From UBA6163 sp041753075 (GTDB taxonomy: Bacteria > Planctomycetota > Planctomycetia > Pirellulales > Pirellulaceae), in contig JBGSVE010000057.1 of assembly GCA_041753075.1 (NCBI GenBank), positions 11,957 through 75,956 on the forward strand: a stretch of DNA of 64,000 bases, written 5' to 3'. The translations under genes were made by a program, and so were the position numbers. Positions 18,791-27,674 of this stretch are shown here, piece after piece; position 1 is the first letter of the stretch; every line of letters starts with the position of its first letter. The notes beneath the pieces were generated by a model. That model had not been told where the DNA came from. It did not search any database and worked only from the letters and a program-made list of their open reading frames with translations.

Positions 18791-20413
18791 TCAGAGTGAA
18801 TTGACGCGTTTGATTGCTTTGGGCGAAATGAAAACACCGCTGAAGCACTCGCTCGGATGCAGCTCGCGGACATTGTCGCGGTAACCAAGATCGAGGTATT
18901 CAGCATCGGTCAGATTGTTCGGCACTCGAAAACCTGGATTCAAGTAGCCGTCACCATTGAGGTCGACAAATTCCCGAACCGAACCATCGACGAACAAGAT
19001 ATTCATGCTGGGACGCCGCGAGCCACCGTGAACGGCACGCCAAGTGAGCGTTGACTGCAGATACATCCGATTGCCTGAGCCACCGGTCGGTGCATCACAC
19101 TTGTCAAAATAATCACATTGCCATTGTTCATCGAGTCTGGCGTTATAAGAACCAATCCGACCGATCTTCTTTGTCATCGTATTGTAGAACGCCGGCCCTT
19201 CGCTGTCTGATTCCGCGAGCAGAACGCCCTTGGGGACGATGACCTGCGCGGAGCGATCCGAACCGGCGAAGAAATCTCCGGGAGCGAAGGCATAGTCCAC
19301 AGGCGAGATGGATTCGTCAATGTCGCCCGGTCCAGCATCGGCAATCATTGGAATTGATGAACTGGTACGATCGCTTATGCTCATCAAGCGTTCGGTCAGC
19401 GGTCCCAGAGTATCGCGAAGTCCCTGCAGTCCCTGCTGTGCCGCCTGGCCACCGGTTCGCATCGTTCCATCGGGAAACAAGATGGTTCGCGGCGAGGACC
19501 GCGTTAGGAACCAGCTTGAAGCGTAGTTGGTGTTGTAACCGTTGCCCGCGAAGTATCGCGAAACGAGGCTGGCCCGCTGGGTTGTCAGAGGGTTGGTGCT
19601 GGCAAACTTCGGAGTTGCCGAAGGGCCCATGATTCCTTTCCAACTATCCATCCCACACATACCGTCGCTAAGACGTTCGACGTATCCGCCGGTAAGATCG
19701 TTTAGATTGTCGGTCGTGGTGGCACCGTACAGGTCGTTTAGTTTTTCGCTGCCGCGTAGCGAACTGCTGGGACACAGCGCCGAATCCGCCGTCAATTGGC
19801 CTTGATTGGCGAGATCGGCTAACCAACCCCAGGTATCGACGCAGCCGTCGCGAGCAAGGTCGAACCCTCCGGTGCAGTATTGGCCACTGGAATCCTTGGT
19901 CGAGTGCATTATCAGCCCAACACCGATTTGGCGAAGGTTATTCTTGCATGATGAACTGCGTGCCGCTTCGCGTGCCTTGGTGAGTGATGTCAAAAGCAAC
20001 GCCGCCAAGAGCGCGATGATTGCAATGACAACTAGCAATTCGACAAGCGTGAAACCGACCCGTGTTTTAGAATTATCGCAACCTACCGTTGGCCATTTTG
20101 GTCGCGACAAAGCCAATTCGCGGACCAGCAAAGTGAGCTGGCGGCGCTGGGCTTCGAACTGGGCCAAAAAATGAAACGTGGTTAACAATACGAATACAAC
20201 CAAGCCGTACAACAACAAGTCCGCGCCACGGCCGATGTTCGTTGCAGTTGCCAATCGTTGCACTAGATCAGGTTGGAAAACCGCAGCGGCAAAGCAGATC
20301 CAAACGATTGCTTTGACGTAGCTGATTCGTCCACCACCGCCGATGGCAACCACCAAGTCCCTAATCGCTAACAACAACGCCAGCGGTACGACGATCGTTT
20401 GGAACGTATTCAT
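18791..20413 (-). CDS. DUF2304 membrane domain fused to a DUF1559 prepilin-like protein
   Basis: One open frame of 540 residues with two parts usually found separately. Residues 1-100 have hydrophobic helices and a DUF2304-like pattern; DUF2304 genes commonly follow a DPM1-like GT2 gene, as here (10-bp gap). Residues 120 onward begin with a prepilin N-terminus, cleavage Gly120/Phe121 with Glu125 ('GFTLVELLVVIAIIALLAA'), then a DUF1559 body with 'RDGCVDTWGWLAD' and C-terminal 'NLTDAEYLDLGY'. There is no stop between the parts. A TTG at 20110 could start the prepilin alone with an 18-residue leader, in which case two genes overlap. Confidence 0.8.
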   Translation of the reverse strand: MNTFQTIVVPLALLLAIRDLVVAIGGGGRISYVKAIVWICFAAAVFQPDLVQRLATATNIGRGADLLLYGLVVFVLLTTFHFLAQFEAQRRQLTLLVRELALSRPKWPTVGCDNSKTRVGFTLVELLVVIAIIALLAALLLTSLTKAREAARSSSCKNNLRQIGVGLIMHSTKDSSGQYCTGGFDLARDGCVDTWGWLADLANQGQLTADSALCPSSSLRGSEKLNDLYGATTTDNLNDLTGGYVERLSDGMCGMDSWKGIMGPSATPKFASTNPLTTQRASLVSRYFAGNGYNTNYASSWFLTRSSPRTILFPDGTMRTGGQAAQQGLQGLRDTLGPLTERLMSISDRTSSSIPMIADAGPGDIDESISPVDYAFAPGDFFAGSDRSAQVIVPKGVLLAESDSEGPAFYNTMTKKIGRIGSYNARLDEQWQCDYFDKCDAPTGGSGNRMYLQSTLTWRAVHGGSRRPSMNILFVDGSVREFVDLNGDGYLNPGFRVPNNLTDAEYLDLGYRDNVRELHPSECFSGVFISPKAIKRVNSL

Positions 20414-20422
20414 AAAAATCGT

Positions 20423-21103
20423 CTAAGTAAAAAGTCGCGATAACATTAATCGTGCCAGCACGTTCCAAGCGTCGCGGGTTCGTTGGCCCTTGAGCAATGT
20501 GTCTTGGTGGTATTGGACGGTCACAGGCACTTCCAAGTAGCGAAGTTTCTGGTGTGCGACTTGGTGCAAGAATTCCGAAGCGTGAGCCATGCGATCTTCT
20601 TGCAAGCGGATTCGCTTTGCCGTAGCGGCACTCATCGCCCGCAATCCATTGTGCGTGTCGGTCACGTTTAAGCCGGTCGTGACCCGTGTGAACCTGACCG
20701 CCGCCTTTAACAACAATCGTCGCTGCCAGGGGATTGCGATCGCTTCACCCAGGAAGCGCGAGCCGAGCACCACGTCACAGCGGTTGTCCTGCAGCGGTTC
20801 CAGCAACCGCAGAATATCGGCGGCACGGTGTTGGCCATCACCATCAAAAGTTACAACCCACTTGGCTTGCTGAGATAGCACAAAATCAAATCCGGTTTGC
20901 AGGGCCGCGCCTTGGCCACGATTAACAAAGTGACTGAGCGTGATAGCGCCGGAGTTGCTCGCAATGTCAGCGGTCGCGTCGGTTGACCCGTCATCAATAA
21001 CAACGACATTCCAGCCGTGGGCAACCAAGGGCTCGATCGCTTTGGCGATGCGCGACGCCTCGTTGAATGCGGCGATAACAACCCAGACATCCGTTGGTGA
21101 CAT
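20423..21103 (-). CDS. GT2 glycosyltransferase, DPM1-like polyprenyl-phosphate sugar synthase
   Basis: A 226-residue family 2 glycosyltransferase without membrane helices. 'WVVIAAFNEASRI', 'VVIDDGSTDAT', 'GQGAALQTGFD' and the metal site 'TFDGDGQH' match dolichyl/undecaprenyl-phosphate mannose or glucose synthases. Such enzymes make polyprenyl-phosphate sugars used by GT-C transferases; a TMTC-like GT-C protein is encoded just upstream. The stop lies 10 bp before the DUF2304 part, so the two are probably cotranscribed. Confidence 0.88.
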   Translation of the reverse strand: MSPTDVWVVIAAFNEASRIAKAIEPLVAHGWNVVVIDDGSTDATADIASNSGAITLSHFVNRGQGAALQTGFDFVLSQQAKWVVTFDGDGQHRAADILRLLEPLQDNRCDVVLGSRFLGEAIAIPWQRRLLLKAAVRFTRVTTGLNVTDTHNGLRAMSAATAKRIRLQEDRMAHASEFLHQVAHQKLRYLEVPVTVQYHQDTLLKGQRTRDAWNVLARLMLSRLFT

Positions 21104-21228
21104 TTAATTTTGCAGGTGAGGCGGTTGGCGTAATCGCCCGGCTATGAGAAAGCCATACGCAATGTCTCATCAGTGTTCCATGAAACCGACGATTGACAAA
21201 GACTTGACCGATGAATATTCGATGAAAT

Positions 21229-22941
21229 TCAGTTCGGCAGGTCGTCTGGCGGAATCGTGTCGGCAATTGCTTCCTGATCCTCAGCCTCCGCAGATCGCCC
21301 TGAGCGACGCAGGTGTGCCGCATAGGCGAGATGGAAATCGCGAATCTGGCGTGAATTGGTGATCGCCGATTGAAAATGTTGGTCGGCGGCAAGCGTCTGG
21401 CCGCTGGCCGACGAGATCAATGCGAGCGAAAAATGAATTTCGGCGGTTTGCTGGTCGTCGTTTGCACTGCTCAGCGCAATTGCGTAAAAATCGCTGGCCT
21501 GATCGAAACGCCCTGTCAGCCAATACAAGTCGCCAATCGCGCGGCTGAGCTTGTAGCGGGTGCCGGCATAGTAGAAACCGCGACGCTCGTAGAGTTCAAA
21601 CGACTTTCGGTACATCGCGATTTGGTCGTCGGGATCGTCGAAGTCAGTTTCATCCGCCAAGTTCGCCCAAACACGCGGATTGTCGGGGCTGCGGCTGGCG
21701 TCACGGCTGAGCAACCGCTGGCGAGAATGGTAATCCTGGTTCCTGGAAATCGTCGCGGTGCCTAAACACGCAGCTACCAACACACCAATTCCCAATCGCC
21801 AGCGGGCTAGGCTTGCTTGATCGCCGCGCGACGCGGTGGCGAACCAATTCGCGGTCGCAACGACAAGGATGCTGATCGCCATCAGCGGGGCGTACATGCG
21901 ATGCTCGAAGATGATGTCTTGTAGCGGTACCAGCGACGACGAGGGCAACAAAATTAGCAAAGCCGAGGCGATCAAAAACCCAATTCGAGGTCGCCACCTA
22001 AGTAAATAAAGAACCGCAGTCAAAATCATCGCCCAACCGACACAGCCGGCAGCCATCCACGGAGGGCTTTTCGACGGTAGCCAACCATAGTCGAGGACTT
22101 GATCGATGGGCAAAAACGAAAGTTGCAGATATCGCGCGAACACAAATGGCTGGCTGGCCAAATAATTCAGCGGCGTGATCGCGGGAATCGCAAACCCAAC
22201 CGTGGGGTCGCGATGATTTCCCGAGAAAAAAGCCGCTGCATAGACCACAGTACCGACAACCAACGGCGCCGCAATCGCGAGGTACCAGCCAAGATTTACC
22301 TTCATCGACTGCCATGACTGCGCCAGCATGGTGCGATCGTAAAGCAACAAGATCACCAACAAAAACGCGGCGGATTCTTTGCTGCCATAGGCGGCCGCGG
22401 CTGCCAAAACCACCGCCAATCGCCACATCGCAACGAAGCGCGAAGATGTTTCTTCGGCCGCCTTCGTCCAGCATGTAAGCATTAGCAGCAAACCGCAGGT
22501 AACCAGCAATTCGCTTCGCTGAATCACATAAGTAACCGCAGCGGTACCTAGCGGATGGACAGCCCACAACAGTGCCGACATCAACGCAAGCCAATGACCG
22601 TGCCGCTGCGTTGCCTTCGCGACAAGCCAATAAAGCAACGATGCGTTGGCGATATGGAGCAATAGATTTACCAGGTGGTAGCCGATTGGATCGAGACCGC
22701 CCAGGGCGTAATTGATCGCGAAGCTCAGCGTTGTGATTGGGCGAGCGCGAAGCTCCAGCCACTGCAACGAAGCAATGTCGCGGATCGCTACGTTGCGAAT
22801 GATCCCGTTGTTGTCATCGAAGAGAAAAACGCCGGACAGGCTGTTGACGTAAACGAGCGCGATGGCACTAACGAGCACCGCCACGTCGATCGATGATCGA
22901 GAGCGGGTGCTGGAGATCGAAGCGTCAGCGGAATTCGCCAT
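21229..22941 (-). CDS. Multi-pass GT-C-like membrane protein with TPR C-terminus (TMTC-like)
   Basis: A 570-residue protein with about 10 membrane helices (residues about 20-395) and a TPR-like helical C-terminus (about 430-560). The first loop carries an acidic pair in 'GVFLFDDNNGIIRN', like the catalytic loop of GT-C transferases. The layout matches TMTC/DUF1736-type O-mannosyltransferases that use dolichyl-phosphate mannose. The neighbouring DPM1-like GT2 would be the logical donor supplier. The start is ATG at 22941, 2 bases after the DUF971 stop; a TTG two codons upstream is less likely. Confidence 0.75.
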   Translation of the reverse strand: MANSADASISSTRSRSSIDVAVLVSAIALVYVNSLSGVFLFDDNNGIIRNVAIRDIASLQWLELRARPITTLSFAINYALGGLDPIGYHLVNLLLHIANASLLYWLVAKATQRHGHWLALMSALLWAVHPLGTAAVTYVIQRSELLVTCGLLLMLTCWTKAAEETSSRFVAMWRLAVVLAAAAAYGSKESAAFLLVILLLYDRTMLAQSWQSMKVNLGWYLAIAAPLVVGTVVYAAAFFSGNHRDPTVGFAIPAITPLNYLASQPFVFARYLQLSFLPIDQVLDYGWLPSKSPPWMAAGCVGWAMILTAVLYLLRWRPRIGFLIASALLILLPSSSLVPLQDIIFEHRMYAPLMAISILVVATANWFATASRGDQASLARWRLGIGVLVAACLGTATISRNQDYHSRQRLLSRDASRSPDNPRVWANLADETDFDDPDDQIAMYRKSFELYERRGFYYAGTRYKLSRAIGDLYWLTGRFDQASDFYAIALSSANDDQQTAEIHFSLALISSASGQTLAADQHFQSAITNSRQIRDFHLAYAAHLRRSGRSAEAEDQEAIADTIPPDDLPN

Positions 22942-22943
22942 GC

Positions 22944-23279
22944 TCAATCGGCGACGACCGCCTCGTAGCCATCACGTAGCATCGCCAGCGTGAATAACCC
23001 CGAGTTGTGGCCGTCGCTGAAGCTGATGTTGTAAGCGTAATTGCCCATCGGACGCATCGCATCGACTCGAATCGGCATCGCTTCGGCGGCGCTGATGACG
23101 GGCAGCATCGTGGGCTTCGTCGCCGGTTTACTCTCCGTTTTTTTCTTCTCGCGACAAGTTGCACAGGGACACACGCGACGAAGCTGACCCGCAGTCCAAA
23201 TGGTCTCGGCCTGGTCATCCCAGTGAATGACAATGGCACCGTCTGGGGCTCGCGAAATGGCTGTTGGTTGATTGCTCAT
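22944..23279 (-). CDS. DUF971 domain protein
   Basis: A 111-residue cytoplasmic protein. 'ISRAPDGAIVIHWDD', 'LRRVCPCATCRE' and 'YAYNISFSDGHNSGLFTLAMLR' match the DUF971 domain, found in GBBH-like N-terminal modules and in proteins next to Mrp. Three Cys in 'CPCATC' could bind metal. The start is ATG at 23279, 4 bp after the PaaK-like stop. It is probably cotranscribed with the genes on both sides. Function unknown. Confidence 0.85.
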   Translation of the reverse strand: MSNQPTAISRAPDGAIVIHWDDQAETIWTAGQLRRVCPCATCREKKKTESKPATKPTMLPVISAAEAMPIRVDAMRPMGNYAYNISFSDGHNSGLFTLAMLRDGYEAVVAD

Positions 23280-23283
23280 GGCT

Positions 23284-24576
23284 TTATTGTTCGATCCATC
23301 TTTTTGCTTTGCCTTCGAACCGCGGCAACGAGCCAACATCGACAGACGAGACCTCGATTCTCAGTCCCAATTGCTCGCGAAAGGCATTGTGCAATTGTTG
23401 GGCGGTGGCAATATCGGCTTCGACTTCGATTCGTAGTTCGTGCATCTCTTCGTGACGACTGCGATGAACTCGGTATTCGTTGTCGCCGGCGACGCGCCGC
23501 ACAATCGCTTCAACGCTCGACGGAAAAACGTTGACCCCACGTATGACCACCATATCGTCAACGCGGCCAAGCACGCCACCACGCAAGAAAAGAAATCGAT
23601 TGGCCGCGCTGGCGCTGCGCTCGGCGCGAACCAAGTCGCCGGTACGGTAGCGTATCGCCGGTGCCCCCAGACGTCCTAGGTTGGTTAGCACCAGCTCGGC
23701 CAGCTCGCCATCGCTGGCGGCGCGTCCAGCGGGAAATTCATGAGAAAACACAATTGGTTCGGCGATGAATTCCGATTCAATCACGTGAATTCCGGTGCCG
23801 CTGGAGTCGCCGACGCCCCAGGGACCAATTTCCGTGGCACCGCAGTGGTCAACAACGCGTGCTCCCCAAGCCGCTTCGATTCGTTCCCGGACTTCCGCGA
23901 TTGAGCCGCCCGACTCGCCGGCGACGATGATTCGCGAAACCGTCGATTGAGCCAAGTCGATGTCAAGCTGTTTGGCAACCGTCGCCAAGTGCAATGCGTA
24001 CGACGGTGTGCAACAGAGCACCGTTGCTTCACAGGCGGCGATCGCGTGCAAACGTGCTTGGGTCGTCATGCCGCCGCCGGGAACCACCAACGCCCGGCGA
24101 TCGACAATCGCATCATGCGCAGACCAAAAGCCAATGAACGGCCCGTAAGAAAACGCCATAAATGCCGTATCGTTTGATGACACCTCCGCGACGTCCAATA
24201 CGTATTGCCACGTTTCGATCCACCAGCGCCAATCTGCGGCGGTGTCAAGCATCAAAATTGGGCTGCCAGTTGAACCGCTGGTTTGATGGGCGCGGACGTA
24301 GTCGTGGCGAGGCAACCCGCAAATCGTTGCCGGCAAGCCGGGAAGCAAATCGTCCTTAGTTAAAATCGGAATGGACGTGATTTGAGCCAGGTTCGTCAGC
24401 GGCAACTCAATTTGCGCCAACCGTTCTTGATACAGCGGTTGTTGCTCGCGTGCGTGCAGCAGAACTCGATTCAGTTTCTCGAGTTGCGTTGCCTTCAGCG
24501 TGCCGTCGGGGCACTCGCGATACCTTTGGCGCTGGCCAGCGGCTGCTAAGTCAAAATTTTCGCGTGACTGCGTCAT
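23284..24576 (-). CDS. Phenylacetate-CoA ligase (PaaK)-like AMP-binding protein
   Basis: A 430-residue ANL-superfamily adenylate-forming enzyme of PaaK length. The ATP-binding loop is 'HQTSGSTGSPI'; further motifs are 'CGATEIGPWG', 'AIRYRTGDLV' and 'GRVDDMVVIRGVNVFPSSVE'. It should activate a carboxylic acid as acyl-AMP and acyl-CoA; the substrate is not known and no phenylacetate catabolic genes are near. The start is ATG at 24576 ('MTQSRENFDL'), as the longer frame adds unrelated residues. Confidence 0.88.
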   Translation of the reverse strand: MTQSRENFDLAAAGQRQRYRECPDGTLKATQLEKLNRVLLHAREQQPLYQERLAQIELPLTNLAQITSIPILTKDDLLPGLPATICGLPRHDYVRAHQTSGSTGSPILMLDTAADWRWWIETWQYVLDVAEVSSNDTAFMAFSYGPFIGFWSAHDAIVDRRALVVPGGGMTTQARLHAIAACEATVLCCTPSYALHLATVAKQLDIDLAQSTVSRIIVAGESGGSIAEVRERIEAAWGARVVDHCGATEIGPWGVGDSSGTGIHVIESEFIAEPIVFSHEFPAGRAASDGELAELVLTNLGRLGAPAIRYRTGDLVRAERSASAANRFLFLRGGVLGRVDDMVVIRGVNVFPSSVEAIVRRVAGDNEYRVHRSRHEEMHELRIEVEADIATAQQLHNAFREQLGLRIEVSSVDVGSLPRFEGKAKRWIEQ

Positions 24577-24939
24577 TGAGATTATGAAGTTTCCGGGAAT
24601 GAAGGGACTGTCACACAACGCTAAATCAAAGAGCCCCAACCAGTAGAGACTCAATCAGCAATCTCACCATTGTTATCAAATCGTGAAGAAACGAAGTGTT
24701 CTTCAATCTGGAGTTGTGGAGGTTCCGGCCGTCGATCAAATTCGTCGCCTGCGTCTCAGCTCGAAGCCATCTCGCGTTGAGATTGTAAGCATTGTGTCGC
24801 GATGACGGGCTGGCTTGGCTGCTTGCCACGGCGTCCCGCAAAGTCTTCACACAAGGCTAACAGACTTTCCATCACACGTTCGTATCGAGACAGTCAATTA
24901 CCGACCTTGCAAACGTACCACGCCTTATTTATTGCCCGC
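24577..24939. other. 363-bp divergent gap
   Basis: Separates the minus-strand PaaK-like operon from the plus-strand DUF1559 gene, so it should hold promoters in both directions. No gene, RNA or strong repeat is seen. Confidence 0.4.
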
Positions 24940-26130
24940 ATGAATCCGACAACGATATCGAAACGAACTCATTTCCCATTCGGTTTGGTTCGGTGTGGAT
25001 TTACGCTCGTCGAGTTGTTGGTAACGATCTCGATTATCGGCGTTTTGGCCGCGATGCTGCTGCCTGCGGTGAATTCGGCGCGTGAAGGGGCTCGCGGGAC
25101 ACAATGTAAGAACAATTTGCGTGAATTTGGCGTGGCGATGACGACGCGAGCGACGCAGCCTGATGGCCAATTCTGTAGTGGAAATATGGATTGGGCTCGC
25201 GATGGCGTTCCCACCGAGGTCGGCTGGGTTGCTGACGTGGTCAAGCGATCGTTGTTGGCTAGCGAGCTACGCTGTCCGTCGAATACGGCGACCGCGACGA
25301 AGGCGATTGAGCAGCTATTGACGCTCGAAGACGCGGCAATCACCGGCCCAGATTGCGTCGACATGCTTGGCCAAGCGATGCGAGTCAATGATCTGAGTGA
25401 GGAGATTCGCAACATTGCGCGAACCATCAAGGAAGGGCCGAATGGAACGGGCTTTATGGCGGTCGGTTCACCCGAGCGCGCCGCGGAGATCTCGAAAATG
25501 GTGCTCGAGAACGGCTACAACACAAATTACGCCCCCACGTGGACTCTGGTGCGGTCGGAGTTCCAAATCGATGATGTAGGCAATCCACGGAAGCTTTCTG
25601 CTGCGTGTGATGATGACCCACGGGGAAAGAATGTCACTAAGGGTCCATTGACCCTCAAGGTGCTGGACTCCGGTCGAGCGGCTGGCAATACCGTGCCGCT
25701 GCTATGCGACGCTTCGGCCGGTGGGACGTTGTCGTCGGAGATTCCCGAGTTTCTCAATGCGGGTGACTTATATGTGGTTTCGATGGTGGGATTGCCCGTC
25801 GTAGCCAAAGACTCGCCGGAGTTTCCATCTCTGGCAATTTATGATGTTCCTGATTTTCCAACGGGCACAGCTCGTGAAGGCAATGACGGGTGGCTAAAAG
25901 TTTGGACGCGGCACGTGTTACAAGATTTTCGCGGCATGTCGACGCATCATAAGGGTATCTGCAACGTGCTGATGGCCGATGGGTCGATTCAGTCGCTCGC
26001 GGACGCAAACAACGATCAGTTCATCAACAATGGTTTTCCAGCGAATTCAGACTTCCAATCGGACAAGATTGAAGCGGGGTCGCTCGAATTGGCGAGTTTC
26101 TACAACCTTCAAACTCGTGGTAGTAAGTGA
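24940..26130 (+). CDS. DUF1559 prepilin-like protein
   Basis: A 396-residue protein with a type IV prepilin-like N-terminus: Gly/Phe cleavage site followed by 'FTLVELLVTISIIGVLAAMLL'. The body has the DUF1559 pattern ('NSAREGARGTQCKNNLREFG', 'GQFCSGNMDWARDG', C-terminal 'NVLMADGSIQSL'). Such pseudopilins are greatly expanded in planctomycetes and are probably exported and surface-located; exact roles are unknown. The start is the ATG at 24940 giving a 23-residue leader; longer starts add an unlikely extension. It is a paralogue of the proteins at 18791-20413 and 26255-27556. Confidence 0.88.
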   Translation: MNPTTISKRTHFPFGLVRCGFTLVELLVTISIIGVLAAMLLPAVNSAREGARGTQCKNNLREFGVAMTTRATQPDGQFCSGNMDWARDGVPTEVGWVADVVKRSLLASELRCPSNTATATKAIEQLLTLEDAAITGPDCVDMLGQAMRVNDLSEEIRNIARTIKEGPNGTGFMAVGSPERAAEISKMVLENGYNTNYAPTWTLVRSEFQIDDVGNPRKLSAACDDDPRGKNVTKGPLTLKVLDSGRAAGNTVPLLCDASAGGTLSSEIPEFLNAGDLYVVSMVGLPVVAKDSPEFPSLAIYDVPDFPTGTAREGNDGWLKVWTRHVLQDFRGMSTHHKGICNVLMADGSIQSLADANNDQFINNGFPANSDFQSDKIEAGSLELASFYNLQTRGSK

Positions 26131-26254
26131 GCTGTTTGCATAGGCAGTATTGGTTTGTAGGCGTATGACCACACGTCGTTGTCATCGTCGGATTTTCCCC
26201 AACCCGTGATTTTATCTGACTGGTGAATCACAAAGTTTTCCTGGAGATTTGGAA

Positions 26255-27556
26255 ATGTCGCGAAAGCGAAACCTGGGCTTCACGCTCATCGAACTACTGG
26301 TGGTGATTTCGATCATCGCTCTGCTGGCTGCATTGCTTCTGCCAGCAATCACTAAGGCCCGTGAGGCCGCTCGCCGGGCTCAGTGCCAAGCGAACCTTAA
26401 GAACGTCGGTATTGGACTGTTCAAGTACAGCACGGCCAATCCTGGTGGTGCATTTTGCAGCGGTGCCAGCGATTTCCGTCGCGATGGCTGCATGGACACC
26501 TACGGTTGGGTTGCCGATATCGTCAATGTTGGCGACGGCAACTTGAACGAATCATTGGACCCCAGTAACCCATTGAAGGGTTCGGAAAAATTGAACGACC
26601 TTTGGGGTGCGGACACGTCGGACGCCAAAGACGGTGCTCCCTCGTCACGCTTGAACGCAGGCCTGTGCGGCAAGCCAACGTGGAAGGGTGTTTCGGGCGG
26701 TGCCGAAACGACCTTCGCGGGAACGCCGGACGATACCGTCGGTCGCGCTGAATTAGTAGCTCGGTACTTCATTCAGGGCGGGTTTAACACTAATTATGCC
26801 GCTTCGTGGCACTTGGTCCGCGGTGGCGTAAAGACCCAGTCGATCACGGTCAGTACCGTGAGCACGCTGCACACGTCAAACACCAATCAGTTCAAAGGTA
26901 TCGGCGCGACGACCGGTCCGTTGTCAGCAACGGTAATGGACAAGTCACGCATCCCATCGAGCAACGTCGGCTTCATCGGTTGTGCATCGCCTGGCGATAT
27001 CGACGAAGCAATTTCGGGAGCGTCGTTCGAAAAGACCGCCACCGGAACGTATTCGGTTTTTGCCAAGGGTGATGACGAGACCAAGATCTACATCCCCAGC
27101 GGCGCGTTGTTGACCGAAGCTTTCAACGATGGCCCGGCCACCTATAATCCCGGCAACAAGACTCTCGATTTGATCGGTGCGAACCAGCGATTGGATCTGC
27201 AGATCAATTGCGAGCGTGGCGAATCAACGACAAGTGGTTGTCAAACGCCAATGCTTGGCAATAACATCTTCTTCCAAGACACCCGCGATTGGTTGGCCGT
27301 CCATCAAGGTTCGGTCAACGTACTCATGGGCGACGGTTCGGTTAAAGGTTTCAATGACACCAACGGCGACGGATTCTTGAATCCAGGTTTCCGGGTTGGC
27401 TACGCTGATAACCTGCCCGCGACCCAAGCAACGCCGCTGACTGACGCCGAAGTTCTTAACATTGGATACGCCGACGCAACGGTTGAAATGCCAAAGGACC
27501 AGTTCTTTGCTGGTATGTTCCTTGACGAAACCTTCTTCAAGGGTAAGTTCGAGTAA
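26255..27556 (+). CDS. DUF1559 prepilin-like protein
   Basis: A 433-residue prepilin-like protein with a short leader and 'GFTLIELLVVISIIALLAALLL', a near-perfect pseudopilin helix with Glu5. DUF1559 features: 'REAARRAQCQANLKNVGIG', 'RDGCMDTYGWVADI', 'NVLMGDGSVKGFND'. It is closer to the DUF1559 part at 18791-20413 (shared RDGC.DT.GW and DAE.L.(I/L)GY segments) than to its immediate upstream neighbour. CTGGAG (26241-26246) serves as Shine-Dalgarno. A GTGATT/AATCAC inverted repeat lies just upstream. A strong terminator follows. Confidence 0.9.
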   Translation: MSRKRNLGFTLIELLVVISIIALLAALLLPAITKAREAARRAQCQANLKNVGIGLFKYSTANPGGAFCSGASDFRRDGCMDTYGWVADIVNVGDGNLNESLDPSNPLKGSEKLNDLWGADTSDAKDGAPSSRLNAGLCGKPTWKGVSGGAETTFAGTPDDTVGRAELVARYFIQGGFNTNYAASWHLVRGGVKTQSITVSTVSTLHTSNTNQFKGIGATTGPLSATVMDKSRIPSSNVGFIGCASPGDIDEAISGASFEKTATGTYSVFAKGDDETKIYIPSGALLTEAFNDGPATYNPGNKTLDLIGANQRLDLQINCERGESTTSGCQTPMLGNNIFFQDTRDWLAVHQGSVNVLMGDGSVKGFNDTNGDGFLNPGFRVGYADNLPATQATPLTDAEVLNIGYADATVEMPKDQFFAGMFLDETFFKGKFE

Positions 27557-27604
27557 ATCTCGTTTTGATTTGATCGCTTGTTGACAAGACAAGCCGAACC
27601 CTTC

Positions 27605-27644
27605 ACCTCTGGGGTCGAGTCTTCTCGGCCTCAGAGGTTGTTTT
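27605..27644 (+). terminator. Rho-independent terminator
   Basis: A 15-bp stem (27605-27619 with 27624-27638, two G-T pairs, loop TCTT) is followed directly by TGTTTT. It lies about 50 bp after the DUF1559 stop and 30 bp before the DUF1573 start, and separates these two units. It is the clearest intrinsic terminator in the window. Confidence 0.88.
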
Positions 27645-27674
27645 CATATACATCAAGTTTTTGTTGGAGTGGTT

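Noticed and set aside
22001..22762. 254-residue minus-strand ORF overlapping the TMTC-like gene in another frame
   Set aside because: The overlapping frame encodes regular membrane helices and a GT-C loop; the alternative is Arg-rich without domains.
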